This document shows positions 1-6,624 of a stretch of 27,332 bases of DNA, one piece after another. A program made the translations under genes and the position numbers. This DNA comes from NORP309 sp045107085 (lineage in GTDB: Bacteria > Pseudomonadota > Gammaproteobacteria > Xanthomonadales > Marinicellaceae): assembly GCA_045107085.1 (NCBI GenBank), contig JBGCFT010000187.1:1-27332 (forward strand). Reading direction: 5' to 3'. Each line of letters begins with the position of its first letter. Position 1 is the first letter of the stretch. The notes under the pieces were generated by a model. It saw only the letters and a list, made by a program, of their open reading frames with translations. It was not told the DNA's origin and ran no database searches.

Positions 1-805
1 TTGTGGGGAATTTCTGTACACTCAAGTTGAAAAGGAAGGCATGATGGGAGGTATTGATAAACAGCGCATTGAGCAAGTCATTAAAACTTCAGATGTTCCT
101 GTCACTGTTGCAGGCGGCATTACAAGTTATGCCGATCTTCAATGGATTAATAAACTTGGTGCTAATTCTCAAATTGGAATGGCTATTTATTCAGGTAAAA
201 TGTGTTTGAACAAAGCCTTTTTATCATTAATAGATTTTAAAAAAATGTCTTTAATTCCAACCATAGTTCAAGATAAAAAAACAAAAAAAGTATTAATGAT
301 GGCCTACAGCTCAGAAGAATCGCTGCTGCGTGCTTTAACTAAAAAAACAGGGACTTATTACTCACGTTCTAGAAATGAATTGTGGACCAAAGGGTTAACT
401 AGCGGCAATACGCAAAAACTGATGAACGTTGATGTCGATTGTGATGGTGATACAATTTTATTTCAAATTGAGCAACTTGATAATGCTTGCCATTTTGATA
501 GGTATAGTTGTTTTGCTTCTCAAACCAAACAATATTCATTAAATTATTTAGATGAAATTTTTGAAGAAAGATTAACTAACTCTGATAATACTAAGTCATT
601 TACCAAAATATTATTTGAAAACAAAGACCTACAAATTGAAAAGCTCAATGAAGAATGCCAAGAGCTCATCGAAGCAACTGAGCACAATCATGTCCGTTGG
701 GAAGCAGCAGATTTACTCTATTTTACTTTGATTATGGCCAAATCAAAAGGCGTCAGTATTACCGAAATCATTAACGATTTAAGGAGTAGAAATAATGTTT
801 ATTAA
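1..805 (+). CDS. HisA (C-terminal part)-HisI-HisE fusion, 5' truncated by the window edge
   Basis: Histidine biosynthesis. The frame is already open at base 2, so the gene starts outside the window. Counting from the Met codon at 41, residues 1-60, plus 13 codons upstream, match the C-terminal end of HisA (ProFAR isomerase): VAGGITSY, then QIGMAIYSGK. Residues 69-160 are HisI (phosphoribosyl-AMP cyclohydrolase): SRSRNELWTKG, the metal motif DCDGD at 133-137, and Cys150 and Cys157. Residues 185-254 are HisE (phosphoribosyl-ATP pyrophosphatase), with EE at 204-205 and EAAD at 221-224. No stop codon separates the HisA and HisI parts. The Met at 245 could start a separate HisIE but has no visible ribosome binding site. 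HisIE fusions are common; a HisA part in the same chain is unusual. HisE catalyses step 2, HisI step 3 and HisA step 4 of the pathway. Only the end of the HisA barrel can be seen, so its activity cannot be judged. Confidence 0.88.
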   Translation, partial: CGEFLYTQVEKEGMMGGIDKQRIEQVIKTSDVPVTVAGGITSYADLQWINKLGANSQIGMAIYSGKMCLNKAFLSLIDFKKMSLIPTIVQDKKTKKVLMMAYSSEESLLRALTKKTGTYYSRSRNELWTKGLTSGNTQKLMNVDVDCDGDTILFQIEQLDNACHFDRYSCFASQTKQYSLNYLDEIFEERLTNSDNTKSFTKILFENKDLQIEKLNEECQELIEATEHNHVRWEAADLLYFTLIMAKSKGVSITEIINDLRSRNNVY

Positions 806-1997
806 GGCAAAAGATTTCATACGCCCAACAATCAGTAACCTACAAACAGTTGAAGGCACCGTTAAAACAATACTTGATGACATCAAAACCCATGGCGATA
901 AATCGGTTAATCACTGGAGTAATAAAATAGATGGTTGTCATGCTAAAATTATTCCATTGCTTGCTTTTGACGACTATGAGTTAGATACAGAGCTTGCAGA
1001 GGCGATAAAATTTGCACACAAAAGGATTAAAGTATTTTCAGAGTTTCAATCTAAAGACTTAACAAATGATCACTATACTGATGATATCGGCGATTTTGGA
1101 TACATATACCAACCCATTGAACGCATTGGTGCTTATATTCCTGGCGGCAGATTTCCATTGATTTCTACTGCTTTGATGACATTAACGCCAGCGCAAGTAG
1201 CGGGTTGTCCTGTGCGAATAGCGTGTTCACCATCTGATCACCCTGCTCTTTTGGCAGCTGCATCATTAGCTGGTGCAACAGAGTTTTTACACTTAGGTGG
1301 AGCACAAGCCATTGGCGCTTTAAGTTATGGATTTAAACACATCGAACCGGTTAATATGATTGTTGGACCTGGCAATGCTTATGTCAATGCGGCAAAAGCA
1401 CAAGTTCAAGCGCACACCAAGATAGATACTTTAGCAGGACCAAGCGAATTAATGATTTATGCCAATACATTAAAAAATACAGAATGGATTATGTATGATG
1501 CATTGGCTCAAGCCGAACACGATACTGATGCAGTTAGCATCGTTGTCAGCACATCAAAACAACTGTTAGAAAACCTTTACACCTGTACAAACGCCCATGA
1601 ATCCGGGATTGAGTTAATCCAAAACAATCAAATTCAATTTATTCTTGCAGATAACAATGAACAAGCCATCACCATTATTAATGACTATGCGCCTGAACAT
1701 TTATTGATTACAGATGCAAAAATTGACAGTAAACTATTTAGCAATTATGGATCATTGTTTATCGGAGAAAACTCTGCTGTTGCTTTTGGAGATTATTGTG
1801 CTGGTCCCAACCACACTTTACCAACAAATGGCGCTGGGAAAAACTCAGGTGGTTTAAGTGTTCACCAGTTTTTAAAAGTACTTTCAACTCAAAAAATAAA
1901 TGATGCTGGCAGAAAAAAACTATCAAAAACATCTGCCGTTTTAGCGCAAGCTGAGGGTTTGGTTTTTCATCAAGAAAGCGCAATAGTTCGGGGATGA
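795..1997 (+). CDS. hisD: Histidinol dehydrogenase HisD
   Basis: Oxidises L-histidinol to L-histidine in two NAD-dependent steps, the last of the pathway; a cytosolic zinc enzyme. At 400 residues it is slightly shorter than the usual ~430. The family landmarks are present: YIPGGRFPL near 114, GGAQAIGAL at 168-176, the GPGNAYV loop at 191-197 and DTLAGPSE near 211. The catalytic Glu-His pair is E301-H302 in YAPEHLLI. Likely zinc ligands are Q239 and H242 in AQAEHDTDA, D333 in FGDYCAGPNH, and H392 near the C-terminus. The ATG overlaps the end of the upstream fusion gene by 11 bases and has an AAGGAG ribosome binding site at 781-786, so the two genes are translationally coupled. Confidence 0.96.
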   Translation: MFIKAKDFIRPTISNLQTVEGTVKTILDDIKTHGDKSVNHWSNKIDGCHAKIIPLLAFDDYELDTELAEAIKFAHKRIKVFSEFQSKDLTNDHYTDDIGDFGYIYQPIERIGAYIPGGRFPLISTALMTLTPAQVAGCPVRIACSPSDHPALLAAASLAGATEFLHLGGAQAIGALSYGFKHIEPVNMIVGPGNAYVNAAKAQVQAHTKIDTLAGPSELMIYANTLKNTEWIMYDALAQAEHDTDAVSIVVSTSKQLLENLYTCTNAHESGIELIQNNQIQFILADNNEQAITIINDYAPEHLLITDAKIDSKLFSNYGSLFIGENSAVAFGDYCAGPNHTLPTNGAGKNSGGLSVHQFLKVLSTQKINDAGRKKLSKTSAVLAQAEGLVFHQESAIVRG

Positions 1998-2458
1998 AAA
2001 TCCATATTAGAACAGCGTTAACGACAGAAGCAAAATATTTAACTGAATTAGCAATGGCCTCAAAATCATATTGGGGCTATTCTGCAGAATTTATGAAAAA
2101 CTGTCGAGAAGAATTATCTGTCACCAATAGCAAAATCAATGACAAGACATTTTATTATCAGGTAGCAGAAAGTAACGGAAAGAAACTGGGTTTTTATGCC
2201 CTAGAAAAATTAACGGTAAGTACAATTGAGTTGGAGGCATTATTCGTGAAACCTGCTTTTATTGGCAAAGGAATTGGCAAAGCATTGATTAACCATGCCA
2301 AAAATCTTGCACTTCAATTAGGTGCAAAAACGATGGTTATACAAGGCGACCCCAATGCCATAGAATTTTACCTTGCAGCTGGGGCAAAACAAGTAGGAGA
2401 ACTAGAATCAGGTAGCCTGCCAGGAAGGTTTTTACCTCTTTTTGAAATGGATTTATAA
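1994..2458 (+). CDS. GNAT-family N-acetyltransferase
   Basis: A 154-residue GNAT protein that would transfer an acetyl group from acetyl-CoA to an amine. The acetyl-CoA loop is visible as VKPAFIGKGIGKALI at about residues 85-99 (the R/Q-x-x-G-x-G/A motif in the form GKGIGK). A NAIEFYLAAGAKQVGE segment near residue 120 is the usual motif B with the catalytic-region tyrosine. Its ATG overlaps the hisD stop in an ATGA junction, so it is the last gene of the visible his transcript. The substrate cannot be read from sequence. A histidine-pathway or self-protection role is only a guess from operon position; many GNATs ride along in unrelated operons. Confidence 0.85.
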   Translation: MKIHIRTALTTEAKYLTELAMASKSYWGYSAEFMKNCREELSVTNSKINDKTFYYQVAESNGKKLGFYALEKLTVSTIELEALFVKPAFIGKGIGKALINHAKNLALQLGAKTMVIQGDPNAIEFYLAAGAKQVGELESGSLPGRFLPLFEMDL

Positions 2459-2501
2459 TCTAGTCCATCCATTGCAAAAAGCATTCAAATCTGTATAAAC
2501 A

Positions 2502-4571
2502 TTAAATTTTATTTTTAAGATTAACAACCAACTGATCTGTGTATTGCATGACCACATCTGAGGCCTGATCGGTTGCATTCAATGATGTATAGTTTATTTG
2601 TGAACCAAATCCAGTGCCGATGCTATCACCCGTTTTAATATCATAGGTATCAATATCAACTTGCGCATTAACCAGTTCTGTTGCGCGACCTGCATACAAG
2701 AGTTCTTGAGATCCAACGTAATTAACATTAGCAATAATCATCGCTTGACCACCATTTTTTTCAATAAGGCGTTTGATTTCAGCTAAATCTAATCCTTGTT
2801 CAAGCTGCTGTTGCATTCCTGAAATAAATTGTTCATTCATAACTTTAACGCCCTGTTGCTTTAATTGACTCTCAATAATTTTTTCTATTGGATTGGCTAC
2901 AGCTGGATCACCAAAGGCAATCACAGCAACTCCCTTATTTAGTTTTATGATTGGTGTTTTTTTAACTTCTATTTGCTTTGTTAGCGGTGCATGTGTCTCA
3001 ACCTGAACAGGGGGAGTGGTCATCTTACTTTCAACAATGCCATTATTTTGTTTTGTGGGATTGTGCGCAACAGATTGTAATGTCGTTGTATCAATTTCTG
3101 ATAACTGCATATCTTGCGCATGATTTGATTGTGAAGTTGATGACAATTGAGCTTGTTTTAGATCATTGTTTAATTGGCCTTTGTTGGGTTGAACAACATC
3201 TATTTGAAATCCGCTATTATCCTCTCTAGATTGAATATTATGTGCCAATTCTTCGTTGTCTTGGTTTTTAGGAAAATCAATGAGTGAAGAATTATCAACT
3301 TTAGCAACATCTTCTTGATCATCTTCAGCAAACATGTCACTCATATTGGCCATTAAATCTGTTTTATCATCATTATTTGAATTAATGTTTTCAGAATTTT
3401 GATTTGAATCGCTTGAATTTGAATTGTTTGGATTAATACCATTTTCAGTATTATTATCAACAATTTGTTGTTGTGCCAAGAGTTCATTGTCAATGAGGGC
3501 AACAGATTGATTTTCGTTCTTATTTGATGGAAAAGGTAAGTAACCATTATAATATCCTACAGAAGCGGCGCCGACTACTGCAAATAAAGTGGCTGCAACC
3601 AACCAAGATTTACTTGATTTTTGTTTGGATGGTAACATTGTATTTTGTTGAGTAATAGCCGCCGCACCACTTGGCAAGGTTACTTGTTCAGAAATATTTG
3701 ATTTGTTTTTCTCTGGATGATTGAATTGAACAGCGCCTTTTCTTAAAGAAGAAATGGGTTGTTTATCGCAGACATTTCCCAAATCTCTTATGATCTCTTC
3801 ACAAGATTGATACCTTTCTTCTGGTGATTTAGCAATCATCTTGTTAAGAATATATGAGGTTTTCTTATCAACTTTTTTATTTAGAGCCCTAATATCAGGA
3901 ATTTCAGACTGAACAACCTCTAGCATTAAACCCAAGGGACTGTCATTTTCAAACGGTACCTTACCTGCCAACATTTCATAAAAAACAATGCCCAAAGAAA
4001 ATATATCTGAACGGGCATCTACTTCTTTACCTATACAAACTTCTGGAGAAAGATAACCTGGTGTTCCAACAAACTCTCCTGTATTTGTAAGCTTATCTCC
4101 ATACTCCCTGGTTCTGGCAATACCAAAATCTACTATTTTCAAAGTACCATTATCAGTTATCATAATATTGGCAGGTTTAATATCTCTGTGCACCAAATCT
4201 TTCTTATGAGCAGCTGATAAACCTCTGCAAGCTTGTTTAAGAATATTCTTGGCGTGTTGCACAGACAAAGCATTTCCGCCCTGTATGATATCGTCCAAAG
4301 ACTGTCCGTCAATGTATTCCATGGCAAAAAAAGGTTGATTTTGTTCTTTACCAATATAATAAATTTGAATCACATTGGGATCGTTTAAAGCAGCAGTTGC
4401 CTTGGCCTCTCTCGTAAAGCGTTCGACAAGATCATCATCATTAAGCAGGTGCTCTCCTAAGCATTTGATAGCCACTTTACGATTCAATGAAGGCTCCCAG
4501 CCTCTATAAACCACACCCATACCACCACGTCCTAATTCTGCAGTAACTTCATAATGTCCAAATTTTTTCAT
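2502..4571 (-). CDS. Transmembrane Ser/Thr protein kinase with extracytoplasmic C-terminal domain
   Basis: A 689-residue Hanks-type kinase. I start it at the ATG at 4571 because AAGGTG lies just upstream and the protein then begins MKKFGHYEV, the usual kinase start; an upstream ATG at 4613 would add 14 unconvincing residues. The glycine loop is GRGGMG (14-19), the ATP lysine K36 (AIK), the catalytic loop HRDIKPAN (128-135) and the magnesium loop DFG (148-150), followed by GTPGYLSPE. All catalytic residues are present. One membrane helix lies at about 322-341. A long N/Q/S/D-rich linker (about 350-540) follows, then a folded domain (about 545-689) starting GVAVIAFGDP, which looks like a CsgG/FlgT-style periplasmic lipoprotein domain. 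No PASTA repeats are seen. It probably senses an envelope signal and phosphorylates cytosolic targets; the targets are unknown. Transcribed towards the his genes. Confidence 0.92.
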   Translation of the reverse strand: MKKFGHYEVTAELGRGGMGVVYRGWEPSLNRKVAIKCLGEHLLNDDDLVERFTREAKATAALNDPNVIQIYYIGKEQNQPFFAMEYIDGQSLDDIIQGGNALSVQHAKNILKQACRGLSAAHKKDLVHRDIKPANIMITDNGTLKIVDFGIARTREYGDKLTNTGEFVGTPGYLSPEVCIGKEVDARSDIFSLGIVFYEMLAGKVPFENDSPLGLMLEVVQSEIPDIRALNKKVDKKTSYILNKMIAKSPEERYQSCEEIIRDLGNVCDKQPISSLRKGAVQFNHPEKNKSNISEQVTLPSGAAAITQQNTMLPSKQKSSKSWLVAATLFAVVGAASVGYYNGYLPFPSNKNENQSVALIDNELLAQQQIVDNNTENGINPNNSNSSDSNQNSENINSNNDDKTDLMANMSDMFAEDDQEDVAKVDNSSLIDFPKNQDNEELAHNIQSREDNSGFQIDVVQPNKGQLNNDLKQAQLSSTSQSNHAQDMQLSEIDTTTLQSVAHNPTKQNNGIVESKMTTPPVQVETHAPLTKQIEVKKTPIIKLNKGVAVIAFGDPAVANPIEKIIESQLKQQGVKVMNEQFISGMQQQLEQGLDLAEIKRLIEKNGGQAMIIANVNYVGSQELLYAGRATELVNAQVDIDTYDIKTGDSIGTGFGSQINYTSLNATDQASDVVMQYTDQLVVNLKNKI

Positions 4572-4933
4572 GTTTTTCACCTTAACAAATACTTGCGTAC
4601 ACGAGTATTCCAATCTTTTTCGAATTCAAGCACATATTCTACACAAAATCATTGAATTCAAACTTAATAAAGCCTAAATAAAAGTGTGAACCAGTTCTCT
4701 ATTCATCACAGCTATTTGCTTATATTATCACGTATAGTTAACATTTTTTTACAAATATTAAAATTATAGAGTCCTTTGGGAAATAATGTAGCTTGAGATA
4801 AATAATTAAAGCTTTGTTCAAAAGTGGCTTATTATTTATATTCCTTAGAAGTAATCTCACATCTTTTATAAACTAAGCTTGAGGTCGTTGCTTATGGCCT
4901 TATATAATATAGGTTTTCAATGGAACCACAAAC
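4572..4933. promoter_or_regulatory. Divergent promoter region between the kinase gene and folE2
   Basis: About 360 AT-rich bases with no convincing gene. On the plus strand a sigma70-like promoter for folE2 can be read: TTGAGG at 4879-4884, an 18-base spacer and TATAAT at 4903-4908, putting transcription start only a few bases before the first possible start codons. On the minus strand the kinase ribosome binding site AAGGTG sits next to 4571. Two GAATTC palindromes (4622-4627 and 4653-4658) flank the presumed kinase promoter but may be chance. No tRNA, terminator or clear Zur box was found. Confidence 0.45.
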
Positions 4934-5857
4934 TTGTTAGATAAAACACGCCAAAATTTATGTACCTTACCTGATGTTGCAGCTGATGTTAAAGCCAAAG
5001 TTGCAGGAAAATTAGAGTGGGTTGGTATGTCTGAAATTGAAATGCCCATTCAACTGAATGCAGATGTTGATGTTCCTTCAACCATTGCCCGTGTTCGTGC
5101 TGAAGTCAGTTTAGATGATGAAAGTAAACGTGGGATTCACATGTCTCGTTTGTATTTGGCTTGCGATGAAATGTTCAGCAACAACATTATAGATTTCTCT
5201 AGTTTGGCAAAATTAACCCAAGAATTTTTAACAAGTCACAATGATTTAAGCAACAATGCCTTAGTTGAAGTCGATTTTGATGCGTTGATTCGAAGAAATG
5301 CTTTAATCAGTAATAATTCAGGATGGCGTTGTTATCCAGTTACCCTGTTAATGGTCAGAGAAAAAGATCAAATAAAACACGTGGAATTGGACTTTAGTGT
5401 TACTTATTCAAGTACCTGCCCTTGTTCTGCAGCTTTAGCAAGAAGCTTAATTCAAGAAAACTTTAAACAATCTTTTTCAAAAGACAAATTAGACTTTGAT
5501 GAAATCTTGGACTGGATTGGAAGTGAAGATGGTATCAATGCCACTCCACATGCCCAAAGATCAACTGCACACATTAGAACAATACTGAAAACAGATTGTC
5601 ATCAAATACCGCTAACGCAGTATATAGATTTAGTTGAAGATGCATTACAAACAGTTGTTCAAGCGGCAGTTAAGCGTGAAGATGAACAAGAGTTTGCACG
5701 AATTAACGCTAAAAATCTATTATTTTGTGAAGACGCTGCACGTAGAATCAAACAGGTTCTTGAGAAACAAAAAAATATTGATGGATTTTGGTTAAGAGTG
5801 CATCACCATGAAAGCCTTCATCCACATGATGCCACTGCTGAGGCCAGCAGTGACTAA
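4934..5857 (+). CDS. folE2: GTP cyclohydrolase I type IB (FolE2)
   Basis: Converts GTP to 7,8-dihydroneopterin triphosphate, the first step of folate (and often queuosine) synthesis; this family is the metal-flexible alternative to zinc-dependent FolE. The family N-terminus LPDV is followed by LEWVGMSEIEMPI at about 28-39. The active-site cysteine region is TCPCSAALAR (C162 and C164), followed by ATPHAQRSTAH (203-213) and the acidic EDEQEFARINAKN (249-261). Length is normal at 307 residues. The start is TTG with a weak GGAA 8 bases upstream. An ATG at 4920 is out of frame and stops after six codons, so either TTG is used or a one-base change has broken an original ATG-started N-terminus. The 3' end overlaps the next gene. 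Confidence 0.93.
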   Translation: MLDKTRQNLCTLPDVAADVKAKVAGKLEWVGMSEIEMPIQLNADVDVPSTIARVRAEVSLDDESKRGIHMSRLYLACDEMFSNNIIDFSSLAKLTQEFLTSHNDLSNNALVEVDFDALIRRNALISNNSGWRCYPVTLLMVREKDQIKHVELDFSVTYSSTCPCSAALARSLIQENFKQSFSKDKLDFDEILDWIGSEDGINATPHAQRSTAHIRTILKTDCHQIPLTQYIDLVEDALQTVVQAAVKREDEQEFARINAKNLLFCEDAARRIKQVLEKQKNIDGFWLRVHHHESLHPHDATAEASSD

Positions 5858-6395
5858 CATAGATATAAATATTGAGTCTGTAAGATTAGAAGATGTCATT
5901 GATATTAGACATGAAATATTACGTGCAGGCCAACCAAGAAGCAGTTGCTATTACCCAGAAGATTCTTTTAAACAAACCATTCATTTCGCTGCAGTTTCTA
6001 GCAATGACATTGTTGGTGTGGCATCGGTGTATAAAGAATCCCACCCTGATTTTTCATTAAAACAATCTTGGAGAATTCGTGGAATGGCGGTTCAAGAAAT
6101 ATTGCAAGGGCAAAATATTGGTACGCAATTATTAGAAAGCTGTGTTAATCATGCCATTAAAATGAAAGCAGATGCCATTTGGTGCAATGCCAGAATTAAT
6201 GCAGTAAAATTTTACAAAAACAGTGGATTTAAAATCATAGGGGACGAATTTGAGTTACCTAATATAGGACCACATTTTTTATTAGCCAAAAACCTAGGGA
6301 TTCACATTGGACAAAGCCACTTTCTTGAAATAGCAAAAAAACTTTTTAATAAAAAACAATCCATTCCTGTTCCACAACCAAAAATTAATTCTTGA
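5850..6395 (+). CDS. GNAT-family N-acetyltransferase
   Basis: About 181 residues from the GTG at 5850, which has GAGG six bases upstream and overlaps the end of folE2 by 8 bases. An ATG at 5808 would give 14 more residues but lies deep inside folE2. The acetyl-CoA loop is visible as RGMAVQEILQGQNIGTQLL (the QGQNIG turn at about residues 86-91 from GTG), and motif B is NARINAVKFYKNSGF with the usual tyrosine. A similar layout (R-G-M-A-V, then N-A-R-x-x-A-x-x-F-Y) is common in uncharacterised GNATs annotated as YjcF/ElaA-like. The substrate is unknown. Translational coupling to folE2 suggests co-expression, not necessarily a shared pathway. Confidence 0.83.
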   Translation: MTNIDINIESVRLEDVIDIRHEILRAGQPRSSCYYPEDSFKQTIHFAAVSSNDIVGVASVYKESHPDFSLKQSWRIRGMAVQEILQGQNIGTQLLESCVNHAIKMKADAIWCNARINAVKFYKNSGFKIIGDEFELPNIGPHFLLAKNLGIHIGQSHFLEIAKKLFNKKQSIPVPQPKINS

Positions 6396-6419
6396 TATTT
6401 TATAATTCAACCCTATAAA
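6392..6419 (+). promoter_or_regulatory. Candidate sigma70 promoter of the rubredoxin gene
   Basis: TTGATA at 6392-6397, a 16-base spacer and TATAAA at 6414-6419, about 28 bases before the rubredoxin ATG. The -35 element overlaps the stop codon of the upstream GNAT gene. Read by eye only; in DNA this AT-rich such matches arise easily. Confidence 0.35.
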
Positions 6420-6447
6420 GCAACTTCAATAGAGAACAATATTTATT

Positions 6448-6624
6448 ATGAGCGAAAATTTCAAACAATATATTTGTGTAGTCTGCGGCCTTATTTATGA
6501 TGAAGCTGAAGGCTTGGAAGAAGACGGTATAGCACCAGGTACTAAATGGGAAGATGTACCTGATACTTGGACCTGTCCAGATTGTGGCGTCACCAAAGAC
6601 GACTTTGAACTATTAGAAGATTAA
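6448..6624 (+). CDS. Rubredoxin
   Basis: A 58-residue protein, MSENFKQYICVVCGLIYDEA and onward. It has the two knuckles CVVCG (C10 and C13) and CPDCG (C43 and C46), which bind a single iron, plus the rubredoxin-typical aromatic and GTKWEDVPDTW core. Rubredoxins are small cytosolic one-electron carriers that serve alkane hydroxylases, oxygen or superoxide reductases, or other oxidoreductases. No partner reductase or hydroxylase is visible in the window. Length and spacing are exactly as expected for the family. Its TAA stop (6622-6624) overlaps the stop of the convergent lipoprotein gene by two bases. Confidence 0.95.
   Translation: MSENFKQYICVVCGLIYDEAEGLEEDGIAPGTKWEDVPDTWTCPDCGVTKDDFELLED

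Noticed and set aside
4571..4613. Longer kinase start adding 14 residues
   Set aside because: The ATG at 4571 has an AAGGTG binding site and gives the usual MKKFGHYEV kinase start; the extension has neither.
4614..4933. Zur-type operator upstream of folE2
   Set aside because: Only fragments such as GTTAACATTTT resemble a Zur box; no palindromic match was found.
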